Source: Epiperipatus broadwayi (lineage: Eukaryota; Onychophora; Udeonychophora; Euonychophora; Peripatidae). Taken from it: a stretch of 64,000 nt of DNA. The DNA is taken from NCBI GenBank assembly GCA_028023455.1, contig JAQFVV010000049.1, positions 7,803,647 to 7,867,646 on the forward strand. Direction: 5' to 3'. Of the stretch, positions 22,509 to 35,220 are shown piece after piece. The position numbers and the translations under genes were made by a program. The notes below the pieces were generated by a model. That model searched no databases and had not been told where the DNA came from. It saw only the letters and a list, made by a program, of their open reading frames with translations. How positions within the stretch are numbered: the stretch's first letter is position 1; every line of letters begins with the position of its first letter.

Positions 22509-24843
22509 TAAACATTTTTGTAGTGACAATTAGACTTTTTTTTTCAGATAAATATTTCATAATTAATCTAATTATCATATTGTTCAGTAAATGCATATCT
22601 AACTATATACTCCAGAGTAAAATACCATTGGAAACTTCTAAAAAGTGTCCAGAACCTGGCAATTGCTAAATCTACTGACTAAAAAATATCTTCTTTACTA
22701 TCGTTGTTTGGAAAACTAGCAGAAAAGTTTTCAACCTGCAATGGAATATTTAGAGATTATTTTACCTTTTACCTACTAATTATATACAATGAAATTTAGG
22801 AGGGATGATGGAAAGTTTCTACTTATGGGTTTAAGTGTATTATCTTTTAAAAATATTGACTACCAAATTTTCATAATAAGATATCAGAAACTAACATGGC
22901 ATTGTTTTATAATTTTACTCATCACTGTATTATATCTTCAGGACTCCATACTCACACTAATGCTTTGAAAATATTATGATCAAAGTTATTCTTTGATAGT
23001 TGATCATATATAGTTAATATTATGATAAGATAAAGAATACTGGTTCAAATCTCAGTATGTGACTTTGGTATTCAGATTCTTTTTTAATAAAATTTTAATC
23101 CACTTTTTATTATGATATCTAGTGTTAGAAATATTGCCTTGAGAATTTTCTTTTTTTTGAGTGGCTAGTTATGAATTTGTAATCTAATCATATTAAAATA
23201 ATCTATTAATAACTAGATTATTATTGAAATACTTAACTAATATATTTTTAATCCTCTTCCCTGTGAGAACTTAAACCAATAACGTACACTCTCTATTCAC
23301 TTTCTCAATTTCTAAAGCACTTACACAGTACAATATCAAAGTTACATCTACATGAACAAGTTAAATGTCTTAACCTCAAGAAAAAAGGATATCAAATTAT
23401 TGTAGTGAGTCTTTTAAACATTTTTTGTATGACTTTCACTATTTGGTTTGATAGGTAGAATGTTATAAAACTACAGTTGCTAAAACATATTCTTTTATGC
23501 CATCCTATTCCAATTTCATATCCCAAGATTTATCCTACCCTCCCAGTAAGGATTATCCCCATATCCTAAGATTACCATAGACGAACGAACTGAAAGAAAT
23601 CTTAGCTGTGGAAAATTCTCAGCTACCTTAAATAAATTCAGATTTATTTCCAAGTTTAAAACTCAGGTTTACAGGCTTGGGAACTAATGCTACAAAATGT
23701 TTTTACATTGTGATATCTCTAAATTAGGCAAAATAAAAGAAATAAATAAAAAAATTTATCAAGGAGTTTTTAAGAAGTTTAAGCACTGAAAATGACAGAA
23801 TTTTGTACTCCAATACAGCAGAAAAAATAAAATCAAACATCAAAAAAAAAAAAAAGTAATTTGGTGTAACTTTGTTTTAGTACTAATAAATTTAATCCTT
23901 TTATATAGCTCTCATGCACTAAGTATTTGGATTAATGTTTTTATTTTATTTTAGTAAGTGTATTTTAAATGGCACAACTTATTATCAACATCTGTATTTA
24001 AAAGTATTATAATTAATAAAGCAAGTCATATATAACATGACATTACTTTTATAAGCTTAAAAGTATTATTTACTCTATTTATTTTAAAACCATTTATTGT
24101 AAGCTTGAGTCATCTTTGAAAATTAGATAATAGTGCTATATCCAAGTCCTTAAACTAGTTTCAGATTATTGGTCTTTATTACTAAGATGTTTATCATTTT
24201 GCTTATTTCTTTAATTTATACTATTTAATCTAAATAATCTGAGGGTGAAACATGTAAGGTTTTAGACCCAATCTAATTTTTTTGTATATTTATAAAATGT
24301 TTAACATTAGTCCAACAATTGTGCATTTTAAGTCTCTCATCTATATGCTAGATATATTTAATTGGTATAATTTGTAGAAAAAAAAGTCATATAAACCTTC
24401 TTTGATTATTTTCAACATCTGCATTAGGAACAGTAACTCACCCTTTTAATTCAATTTCAAATCCATCTGAAATAAGTATTCAGTGAACACTATTTAATAA
24501 TCTTATCAGGTCCATTTTAAGTTCATGATAAATCATTTCCACTTTAGAAATGATGACTGATAATTTATTTTTTAAAAAAAAATTCCAAATGAATTATTTT
24601 GCATAATAAAATACTTCACCACATTGCAAGCTAAAATATATTTCTTAAAAACATTTTCCCTAATCAATAGAGTCTAAAATTATATTTAAATATTGATAAT
24701 TATTTTACATTTATAAGCAAGTAATCAATATGGATTTTTTCTATGACATAAAATCATTTTGTTCTTTGTAATTACTAATAATAATTAAATATAATTAAAA
24801 CATCTAGTTTTTCATACATACTTCAGGAAAATACTAAAAACTG

Positions 24844-24918
24844 TTTTCAAAGTGTCAAATAAAGACATCAAAAAAGACCCTTTTTTGTTCTGATGTCTTT
24901 ATTTATGTATTTGAAAGT
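24844..24918. repeat. Long hairpin, about 75 nt
   Basis: AAATAAAGACATCA (14 nt) pairs perfectly with TGATGTCTTTATTT. Outside it TTTCAAA pairs with TTTGAAA, and inside it CAAAAAA pairs with TTTTTTG. The shape is compatible with a MITE remnant or a small-RNA precursor. There is no family match. Confidence 0.5.
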
Positions 24919-25501
24919 TTTATTAGGAATAGAAGGTTAAATGTATCTATGATGTCACACATGGTATTAGGTGTGAGAATGGGGAGAGATAGAACTGAAT
25001 TAATGATATATTGTTTTGTTTAATGATAATAGATATATCAAACTTTAATTAAGTTTAAAAGTTTAAATCTGGGGGAAATGACAATAATTTCTATCCTAAT
25101 AAATCATTAGTAGTAATATACTTATATAAAATAGATGGTGCTAAAGGTATGAATGTAGGAAGTTTGGCACTCACCATCCAAACCACTTTGGTAATTTTTT
25201 GATTATGATTGAATTTTAGAATAAATTATTCTTAAAGATTTTTATATTATATAAAATCTTACTTATATCAATCTCTAAATAAAAGTAAAAAGACAAAATC
25301 TTAGTCTCAGTAACACAGAAATATGACACCTCCACACCAATGGTTAAAAAAATCATCTTACTTTGGGTTTTTATTCACTTTACCAACTCAGATTAAATAA
25401 ATTGATAATAAATAAACTTTAAGAGCATTATTAACTAATACTTAATATAAACAACAAACAACTGATTAAAAAGTTTAAATTCTTATCATTTGAACCTAAG
25501 T

Positions 25502-25890
25502 ACTTTGATTATTTTATCAAAATAAATTTAGAATCCCTACCTACACTTCTCTTTTATAGACACAGAAGATGGTACAAGAATGTTGATGAACAATGCAGCC
25601 TTTGTCATAAAGATTCTGAAATTCAATATCTTTTTTTTTTTAGTGTGAGAGCCTTGAGAACATGTGCAAAGCAATACCAAAACTTTTTAACAACTTCAAA
25701 TATACTATTAATACCCTATTCCAGACATTCAAACAAGGAATTTTTGCAAACATTCATGCTATTATGTTATATACTCTCTGGTGTACCTGATGCAAATTCA
25801 TGCATGATTGCAATCTCAGAAGATCCCATACAACCTTCTGAAATAAACTGGAAACATTTAAAAAGACAGATCATCCCACACAATATTTGA
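25502..25890 (+). pseudogene. C-terminal zinc-binding end of a LINE ORF2
   Basis: An open frame of about 129 codons. It reads IKINLESLPTLLFYRHRRWY, then DEQCSLCHKDSEIQYLFFF. This is the C-terminal cysteine-rich segment of L1/Tx1-type ORF2 (pattern LPT...RR...CPLC...E..HLFF.C). The second Cys/His pair is damaged by the T-run at 25630-25641. The remaining residues to the stop at 25890 (ending RQIIPHNI) have ordinary coding composition. It could be the far end of the same family as the left-edge LINE, since ORF2 3' parts are otherwise absent here, but nothing in the window proves that. Nucleic-acid binding during reverse transcription is the usual role proposed for this segment. Confidence 0.6.
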
Positions 25891-26329
25891 AGACACTTGA
25901 TTTCTAATGCAACAACATCTGAAAACATAATAAGATAAACCATTCTCTGAAAGTGAATATAACAATGGTAAAACCTCAAGATTTGGACATAGGTTTTTTT
26001 TATTCATATACTTTTTTTTTCTCCTTAACAAACTTTAAAACTATTTTATGTAAATAATGTTGTATAAGACAATAATGTAAAACTACATTTCTTAATCTGT
26101 AATCTGTCATAGAATCTTCCTCATTATCAAAGCTATTTTTACCCTGATGTAATAGATTTTCATAGAACAATAAATGCCTTTAAAAAGATTATAATAGCTA
26201 GAGGTCTTATCATTGTGTTTAATTTGATATTTTAAAAATTAGTATGCAATACCTTTAAAAAAAAAGCTAAGAAAGTTACTATTTTTTGTTAGGTTTGATT
26301 CTGCTCACAATGAAATTGAACTTAATAAA

Positions 26330-26462
26330 AATAATATTTAGTCAAGCGTTGTTAGCCGAGAGGTCATCGCATCCGCCTTGCAAGTAAGTAGTTGTTTGCA
26401 GACGGTTGTGGGTTGCGTCCCGGCCGATGCTATGACATATGAGAAAAAAATAATAATATTTA
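26330..26462 (+). mobile_element. tRNA-derived SINE, TAGCCGAGAGG subfamily
   Basis: Body about 26341-26451 between 11-bp direct repeats AATAATATTTA (26330-26340 and 26452-26462; the duplication is AT-rich, so weaker evidence). Box A TAGCCGAGAGG; box B GGTTGCGTCCC lacks one base. Ends CCGATGCTATGACATATGAG plus an A-run, the tail shared with the other SINEs. Confidence 0.85.
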
Positions 26463-26874
26463 AATGATATTAAATTATTATTTTACAGATATAAAAGAAT
26501 TATATGTGACAAATGGGAGATTTTGCCATTAATCCCAGCAGTGCATAGCAGACCCATTGTGAACTAAAAATTTAAATTTCCATTCTGGACAAAGTTTTAA
26601 TTTTGTCTATTATCGTTTACTAATTTTTCTTTTTGAATCAGTGAATCACAATATTTTAAGACAATGAATATGGTATCCTCATTATGGATACACAACAGCA
26701 TTCAAAATAGACAAGGAACCTCTAACTTCTGATTTTATTATTGAAGAGTGATGATTTACATTTTTAAACGAAATTTAAAAATTCCAAAATACGGTAGAAA
26801 TTTTTAAAGCATAAAATAATTATTATAAATAAAACTAAACTTAAAATCTAGTTTTAATTAGATGTCGTTATACT

Positions 26875-26972
26875 GTTTGAACCCATACTTTCAAGCTCCC
26901 TTCAGCTATCCAACATATACAATTGATACATGACCACACACATGTCAAAAAAGATAAATGATCTCCAATAAC
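26875..26972 (+). repeat. Foldback family, truncated unit (FB-5)
   Basis: Only the first 95 or so bases of the unit (TTTGAACCCATACTTTCAAG through AAAGATAAATGATCTCCAAT). Confidence 0.65.
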
Positions 26973-27297
26973 AAAAAATAAATAAATAAAAAATAATACT
27001 ATTAAAAACTGAATTACTTATATAAATTTTGATAACAAAAATAAGTGTTAAAAGATTGAATACATTATCTGAAAATTATTTTGATGAGCCACAAAGTTAT
27101 TACATAAAAAATAAAAAAGAATTGAGTAAGCATCTAGCTAATGAAGTGAATTTTCAGTTGTCATGTAAAGAAAATTAGAATACCAAGAATTATACTGTTA
27201 TGTGTTTTTATAGATGCAATTCTGCAGTTAAATGAAATTTACTTGTAATATCGGAAAATGCTTATCATCATAAATCCAAAATTAAATATAGTTCTAT

Positions 27298-27517
27298 ACC
27301 AATGATTTATTGAAATTTTAAACTGGATTCCAAGAGATTGTAAAAGACCCAGAAAGAGACCACATGTGAGATGGGTGGATGAAATAAGAAAGTGTGCAGG
27401 GGTGATGTGGAGAAAAGAAGCTAAAGATAGGAAAAGATGGATTGAACTTGGAGAGCCCTTCATCCTGCAGTGGATTGATAATGGTTGATGATGATGATGA
27501 TGATGACCAATGATTTA
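27298..27517 (+). mobile_element. 5'-truncated RTE LINE copy with perfect 12-bp duplication
   Basis: About 195 bp that match the last 175 bp of the 53-kb RTE closely. They encode RDCKRP then RPHVRWVDEIRKCAGVMWRK and end TGGATTGATAATGGTTGATG with an expanded (GAT)n tail. ACCAATGATTTA occurs at 27298-27309 and again at 27506-27517, immediately outside the element. Severe 5' truncation plus a target duplication is the hallmark of target-primed reverse transcription. Confidence 0.92.
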
Positions 27518-27685
27518 ATTAATAATATTTTGAAATTCTTAAACAATGATAAATCAACAATTGAAAGAAGCAATAACAATTTAGATGCAACTTTTCAAAA
27601 TAAAAATGTCCTCAAATATCTTGATAAGGGAAATAAAAAAGAATAATTGGAAGAATAATAAATATATGTTTACAAAATTTCTAGT

Positions 27686-27786
27686 CAAGTGTTGGTGGTC
27701 GAGTGGTCGGTACAGCTGCCTTACAAGCAATTGTCCCGGGTTAGCGGGTTTGCTTCTCGGCCGATGCTATGACATATGAAAAAAAA
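27686..27786 (+). mobile_element. tRNA-derived SINE
   Basis: Starts AGTGTTGGTGG. Box A TGGTCGAGTGG; box B region TTTGCTTCTCGG; then CCGATGCTATGACATATG and an A8 run. The anticodon-arm part (CTGCCTTACAAGCA) is one step from a tRNA-Gly(UCC) arm. No clear duplication. Confidence 0.83.
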
Positions 27787-28795
27787 CTTCTCTTTCATAT
27801 TTATTCATCAAAACTGAAAGAATTATATCTATTGTTCGCTATTTACTGATCAAAAATATTGTCTTTTTATAGGTTCATCTATATTAATGACAAAAATAGG
27901 AAAGTGAATAAAGTAATTTATTGTCCTTAAAAAAATACTCTTTTATAAAGAAGGATATTGCATATGCTTCAGTCTTTAACTAAATATATTTTTATAAACA
28001 TAAATAACAACAATAAAATAATTTTCCTTTCTTTCTATATGCAGTTCAATATCTTTATTAAATTCTTCAATCCAATTAACAATTTCAACTGTCTCCATTT
28101 GTAACCAATAAATAAAAAACTCTGAAGAAGTCTGTTGTATAATCAAAATTTGTCAGTGGTATTGGAGAACTTAATTAAGTTATGGCCATGTATTAAGTGC
28201 ATAAAGAAGTATTATAATATATTATTGCTATTTATCATAGAAATGGTAAATGCATAAAATAATTTATTATTATATATTGGACTCTTTCCATCATCTATTT
28301 GAATATTCTTTTAAAATAATTGAAACTGTTATTTGATACAGTTTTTTTAAATATATTTAATTGTTAGTAACAACACAGAAACACTATGTTTTGAGTGGTA
28401 TTATTTTTCTTCTTTAGATGCTGTTGATCTGGCCAGTGAAAAATAATATGGAAATTAAATTTTAATCCTTCAATTGTAATAATTATAAGTAAAAAAAATT
28501 GTATAGTTAACTATGAGAATCATCTAAATTTTTTTATTTTTTTAAGAGCAAGTTTAATGGATGATTTTCAAACATTATGAATTATCAAACTAGGTCAACT
28601 TATGGGGTTATTTTCCATTACCATGTGAGCAACTTCTTTCTATTTTTTTCCATTTTGTCTAGCTATCAAAAAGAAAGAATAAGAATATTATTTGAAATAT
28701 TGTGTTTTATATGAACTAATATATTATTACTAACAGTTGAATGTATTTGGAGTATGAATAAAGTTAGAATTTTCTAAAAAACATTATTTAATTAG
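27787..28795. other. No gene; AT-rich intergenic
   Basis: Nothing recognised. Confidence 0.6.
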
Positions 28796-28872
28796 ACAGG
28801 GTATGAGCACAGACTTTCACATGACCCACCACTCTCCACACTATCTCATAACACTGATACACCTGAACATCT
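28796..28872 (+). repeat. Foldback family, truncated unit (FB-6)
   Basis: Short 5' part only (GGGTATGAGCACAGACTTTC, then CTCTCCACACTATCTCATAA). Closest to FB-3. Confidence 0.6.
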
Positions 28873-29624
28873 ACTATTTAACTATAATCACAAACAAAAA
28901 ACTAACTTCAGTTATATTTTATACAACTACCAGCAATTTATAAAAACTAACTCTAAAACTACAAACGTTATTGAACAGGTATTTGTTGTAATGCTTAAGA
29001 TAAAATTTCCAATACTGTAATACTAAAAAGCCATATATAAACAATTTGCTTCAAATACATAGGCATATATATTTATTTAATGTTTAAGAGATTTTCCTTG
29101 TATTTTTTAATTAAAGCTTAGTTAAGATGTAACAAAACAAGCAATCAATTGAAAACTAGATAGCTACACTGAAATTAGTCCATCCAGCAACAGTAATTGT
29201 ATTAATCTCACATTTATGAACTAAAAATGAAAGTTTACTTTCAACAATCTCTAGATTTTAAATAAGGAGTGTAGATAAAACAATAATACTTTATATGAGT
29301 GAAAGTTTTAAAATAATCTATCAATTCAAATACTTTCTCAAGTAAATAAATATTCCTTTTTTATAAAGAACTATATATAATAATAGAAAATTTAAATAAG
29401 CTTTATAGTTGTAAATATTGAATATTTATTGACATTCTCTATGCATTTTTAAAATTAGTGTTTAGCAGATGACAAAGCAAGCAGACAATTATAGAAATTA
29501 TTTCCTAAAGCAATTATATTTGTATTATTCTGATTACTATGATCTATAAGTGTAACTTCATTTCTAATAATACTTTATATAGGTGATGTTTTAAAGAAAT
29601 CTGACTTTTCCAATGCAGAAGTAA

Positions 29625-29625
<1 letters not shown>
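28873..29625. other. No gene; AT-rich intergenic
   Basis: Nothing recognised. Confidence 0.6.
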
Positions 29626-29996
<371 letters not shown>

Positions 29997-31785
29997 AAAA
30001 CTGCAATATATGCTTAAGATTTAACAAAGCTTATACTAGTATTTATCACTATCATAATGGAGACATTGAATTTAATTTGTTATCCCTATATGTTTCAAAC
30101 AAATTATCTGTGAGCAAGAAGAGAATTAACAATTAATATTACCTCCTTTGCCCAATGTTCAATTTATTGAATGACCACTAAAAAATATTGGAAATATTGA
30201 AAATACATCTGGCTATTAGCATAAATATCTCAGAATAAATTAAAATTTGATAGAACAAGTAATTAAAACTACTGATAAAAATCCAGATAATAGCATAGAA
30301 ATTGGATCCTAAGTTCAAAATTTTATTGAAGGTAGTAATGAATTAAACTATTTTGAAAATTCTATGCAAATGCTTAATATTAATACATTTGTCATTTTTA
30401 TTATTGTCTAGCATAATTTGATACCATAGTAAAGAGATAAATCCGAGAGTTAAAGATGTCTGAATCAATTATCAGCTATGGAAGATAAAGAAAAAGTTCA
30501 GTGCAGTCAGCTATTCTTAACCTCTCATTTTCTTGTTCAAATATCATATAACCTCTTGAGTCTTTTATATTTATTGCTTAATCAAATTAATGAGAAAGTC
30601 ACTATATATATATATCTGAACATCCAAATTGAAAGGTTTCGCTAAACAGATTCATTTAATTGAATAAACAGATAATTTTTGTCAACTGGAAGATTCAAAC
30701 CCTCTTTGCTTTGCTTTGTCATTCTTATCACTTCGTTACATTGGCCAAGCTATTCCGTACTGCTAGCCCAAAAGATTTGTTTGCAACAGTTTCACAACGT
30801 AAACTTAAATATACTTCTAGAAATGTATCTGTAATTATGTACATATCACCACATGTGTTCAGACATCAACAGATGTGTTTGTGTGTAATTTATCTGCATG
30901 TATTTATAAGCTATGCCTGTGTGTTTTAATATATATATATTTTGCATATGCCTATGTGTTCATGTATGTGTCTTTTGCATATGAATATATCTTCAATATA
31001 TTTACCCTAAAAGATTTTTATTGCTTTTTATTTCCATAAGCTTTAAATTCTAACTTTAGCATTATCAGAATTAAATCTATCATAATTTGTAAATAAGTTA
31101 AATAAAAAGTATTGTTCGAAGTTCTTTGATTTCTCTCTTTTTTTTATCTCTGTGTCATGGTCCGATCATTAGTTACATTGAATAGCTCTTAGCAGTTCAA
31201 TGCCTAAAGAAAATTAATATTATCATTTTAGAAGTTTTTAGTTTAAAAACACTAAGGGATTTAATCAATTTCTCAGAATGAATGAAAGCAAACTTGTGCA
31301 GCCAGCATTTCATTGATTACAAGGGAATTTTAAATGAGAACATCTTAGCATTAATCATTGATTGGCCTTGCTTTGTACACACCCAAGCAAAATAAAACGA
31401 TTCAGTTGATTTTATTTAATATGAAAAATGCCATCTTCATCTTCATTTATTTTAATATTTAATAAATTATTTATACAGACAATTATTTACATTAACATGC
31501 AAGCCCTTGCTTATAGTTTTATGGGCTCAGGGTTTTTTTAAGTTGCGCAGAAGAAAGAGGGGGGAGGTCAACTAAACTAAATTTGTAGTATTAATTGTGT
31601 TGGCGGTCAATGTAGCTGTGGGGACCCTATCTAATTATATAAAGCGTCTATGGCTTTCTTACTTTATAATGCTCTAATGATGGTTACTAAAGACAACTAC
31701 CATGAAAGGTAAAAGTGAGCCACGGATTTAAGTGCTCATAGATAAAATGGTAAAGATGAAAGTTTAGTTCTTTTATATATATATG
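29997..31785. other. No gene; AT-rich intergenic
   Basis: 31500-31760 is somewhat more complex (GGGGGGAGGTCAACTAAAC, GTGTTGGCGGTCAATGTAGC) and may be an old repeat. No ORF or family was recognised. Confidence 0.5.
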
Positions 31786-31790
31786 TCAAA

Positions 31791-31862
31791 TGCGTTAACC
31801 GAGAAGCGAACCCGGGCCGGCTGCTTGGAAGGAAGCTATGCTAACCGCTAGGCCATCAACGC
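31791..31862 (-). repeat. tRNA-Gly(UCC)-like sequence, SINE head or tRNA pseudogene
   Basis: On the minus strand exactly 72 nt fold as tRNA-Gly with anticodon TCC in loop CTTCCAA. The acceptor stem GCGTTGA pairs with TTAACGC (one G-U), the T stem CCGGG with CTCGG (one G-U), and the anticodon stem has one T-C mismatch. Box A TGGCCTAGCGG is perfect. T-loop position 58 is C instead of the universal A, so it is unlikely to be a working tRNA. The sequence after it, TTTGACATATATAT, resembles the shared SINE tail TATGACATATGA, so it is probably a SINE copy close to the founder tRNA. Confidence 0.7.
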
Positions 31863-32555
31863 TTATTGAGATAAAATATAAATATTTTTTATGCATTTTG
31901 ATGATATTTTATTACAATTTTTTTTCATAATTAAGTCCCTTGATTTAGTACATATCATAGTGAGACTAGCGAACACATATTTAGATAGGAAGTCTTAGAT
32001 AACACAAAGTAGCTATATAATTATCTTAATATATATATATATATTTATTTTATAGTTAATTGCATCAACACTCAACCCATATTATTTTAGAATATGTATT
32101 TTCTATCTAAGAATATCTAGATTAGTTATGATCGAACAACCTGAAAATCCTAAATCTATTTTAAAAAGTCTCAACTATCTAAAAAAATGTCTCATCTCCA
32201 CTCAAACTTTAACATCCTAGATTATATTCTGATTTATTTGAATGTTCATAGGTTTATGATTTTTTTCAGTAGATGTGGATGTGCTACTTTATTGGTGAGG
32301 GAGTACTATTAATAAAATTTCCATAATCAAAATTGTATTTTTTTTTAATAAATAAATAAAAATTGTTGAATGAGTAGTATCATTTATGTAATTAAATAAC
32401 ATATATGCACCAAAAGTAACAGATTAAGATTTGATTTACAAATTTCTAGTTCATGAGTTTCATCTTGCTACTACTATGTTAAATCATATTAAGAGATAGC
32501 CACAAAGCTAGTTTCTTAATTAGCCTATTTATTCAGTATACTGATTGTTTCTTAT
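31863..32555. other. No gene; AT-rich intergenic
   Basis: Nothing recognised. Confidence 0.6.
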
Positions 32556-32559
32556 ATAA

Positions 32560-33050
32560 GTATATAGAAGGTTTGAACTTAGGATTTTTCTAGTCTATAT
32601 TTGTCCACTCTATCTCAAAAATCTAATACACATGACCACATACATATAAAAAAGATAGTTAATTCCCGATATACATATTTTATGCAGAACCAGCACTCAT
32701 GAGTTTGGACCAGATCATAATCTTCCACACACATTTATAATCCGTGCTTGGCTTATATTAAGATAACAATTCCTTAAACTTTAATTGACAGGCTTCAATC
32801 TTCTCACCCTTTCATTAAAGTTTAAGAAATTTCTATCTTACTATAAGCTGAGCACTGATTGTATATATGTGTGTGAGATCTTAATATGACCCATGGTAAA
32901 GTATGAGTTCTGTATAAAATACATATATTAAAGATCATCTATCTTTTTTGCATGTATGTGGTCATGTGTATTGGTTGTTTGAAATGGAGTGGAGGACGAA
33001 TATAAACTGGAGAAATCCTAAGTTTAAATTCCTCTATTTAAAACTTTTTA
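32560..33050. repeat. Foldback family, inverted pair (FB-7)
   Basis: The plus-oriented arm (about 32560-32815) is followed directly by a minus-oriented arm (about 32825-33050). Outer ends mirror each other (TTTGAACTTAGGATTT and AAATCCTAAGTTTAAA). Both arms lack the unit's inner 80-100 bases, so this is a shorter version of FB-2. Confidence 0.72.
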
Positions 33051-33237
33051 AATAATTTTCTAGTGAGAAAAGTAAAAAAAGAATTCAGTTTATTCAAATG
33101 AATTAAAATATTGACTTGTGTAGTAGAATGAAGTGCAGAATATCAAACTAAGAAGAATAAAATCTATAGGTCATTATATCATATCCAGTTTTGGCACTTC
33201 CAATGTTCAAGCATCTTATAAATGTCTGAACAATAAA

Positions 33238-33420
<183 letters not shown>

Positions 33421-35024
33421 TTCTCTTTCTTTTTTTGATTTGTATTATCTTTTTTAGACATCCTTAAGTTATCCATATAATACAATGGAAATTTTAAGTA
33501 TATTATGATGTACAATAACTACATTTTATTTTTAAAAATCTATTAGTAAAAATATAAAATAAAAGCTACATGGAGTAGTTGTGAACATGTCCACAAGATG
33601 TGATATCAGTTGAAAATTTGAATTACAATAGACATTACAATTATTTATACAGCTCTAGTTAAAAAAAATTATGATTTCTATTAGATAGTCAGTCAATATA
33701 CAAGCCATCAAACTATCTATGGTTTGGTTAGTAAGTGGATATCCAATGACCTTTATCTAGAAAATTAAAAAAGCCAGGTAAACTGTTATATTATTATTTC
33801 CAGTTAGCTTTATTCAAAATCTTTTTTTAATTTAAATATTAGGTTGAATATATAATAAGTAAATTCATAAGTGTATTAATTTCAACAATAAAGCCTAGTC
33901 TTTATTGATGAAAGCAAACGGTAGAAATTGATCTGGAGATTTAAAAAATTATAATAATATACGATGTGATATCCAATTATTCAAACTTATTTAGATACTA
34001 GAGTAGTTTTATATAGTTTATTTTTTCTCCCTGTTCTTTTTTATTCTACAAAGTGCTTGCATTAGTTTGCATGGCCATGACTTGAAGTTTAAAATTGTAT
34101 TTAGAATTTTCATCAAGTAAGTACGGATTTCCAATCAAATTTATACATTTTTCAAATAACTATTCTATAAGAGATCCATATATATATATATGAACTATTA
34201 AGTAATAAATGTGCATATATTTATTTTTATTAGAAAGGTAATACAAAAAAAAAAATCATTACACATTGTTAATTGACTAGATAGATGAGTAATATCTTTT
34301 CAATGATACTGTTTAGAAAAATAAAGAATATTTTTTCACTTTGCCAAATATTATTTGAGGTTGTTTAGAGCTATTGAAATGCTCTTTATATTATACATAT
34401 ATAATGATCACATAAAAGAGAGAGGGGTCATGTAGAAATGAAGGGAAAAGTACAGAGTACCAATGTATGTAGAATGCATGCATTGATGTAGTATGGAGGT
34501 AAAGGGTAATTTGTTATATCTAAACCTCATTTAATCTTATCAAATATTATATTCATAATGTCTGAATTCGAATTTAGGCTAAATAATAATACCAAATATG
34601 TATATAGGGTGTTACATAAATATCTCATAAATATATAATGTCTTCTATGAAATTATTAAAATATTTATTAAATCTTCTATGTAAACATCTTAAATCTAGT
34701 TGGGCACTTGGGCTAAATCTAATACTTCATTGTGGCAATGGATCGCACCTCTCCACTTAAAATCCATAATCAAACAATATTTCAGGATTCAAATATATAT
34801 GAAGTTAATAAATCAGTCTATTACAAATTAAGTAAATTCATTTATATTAATTAAATAAAAAATACAAAGTCAGATTTAAATAAAAAGTAATATTTATTTA
34901 CAAACAAAACAAAAATTAAATAAATGAATAAATGCTCACAAATTTAATATAATTTTCTTAGCTGCCAAAGTCACTTAATTAAAAAAAATACTACTTTTGA
35001 AGAATCTAATATATATATAATTAC
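33421..35024. other. No gene; AT-rich intergenic
   Basis: 34420-34510 is a little more complex (AGAGAGGGGTCATGTAGAAA) but unidentified. Nothing else recognised. Confidence 0.55.
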
Positions 35025-35125
35025 TATTGGTACTTATATATTAGTCCAGCACTAAGATGTTACATTCATATTAGTTTGGCAATAAAGTTTCTAATCTTGC
35101 GATCTCGGAAAATAACATCTACACG
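35025..35125 (+). repeat. Diverged dispersed repeat, copy 1
   Basis: Shares in order GGTACTTA, ATTAGT, CATAT, TCTAATCTTGCGATCT and AAATAACATCTACA with 36361-36455. Identity is modest. Family unknown. Confidence 0.45.
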
Positions 35126-35220
35126 GGAGCTGCTGCCAAACTTGATCCTATTGTTCCAAATTGATCGATAAAGTTTGGCAGCAGCTCCCTGCCAAACTTA
35201 ATCGATCAATTTGGAACAAT
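35125..35220. repeat. Two overlapping, mutually exclusive long hairpins
   Basis: Segment A, GGGAGCTGCTGCCAAACTT (35125-35143), pairs perfectly over 19 bp with A', AAGTTTGGCAGCAGCTCCC (35171-35189). Segment 35150-35180, which includes the first 10 bases of A', pairs with 35190-35220 over 31 bp with a single mismatch around a 9-nt loop. The two foldings compete for the same bases. The arms are much GC-richer than the surroundings. No coding frame. Confidence 0.85.

Larger units (their letters stand above)
21181..25500. other. No gene; AT-rich intergenic with two minor structures
   Basis: The only items seen are a possible old tRNA-derived relic at 22443-22508 and a strong hairpin at 24844-24918, both listed separately. 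Open frames are short and low-complexity. Confidence 0.55.

Noticed and set aside
23030-23075. GGTTCAAATCTCA, a box B-like word
   Set aside because: No box A at the right distance and no tail or duplication.
34555-34585. AATTCGAATTT, another box B-like word
   Set aside because: AT palindrome without a tRNA-like head.
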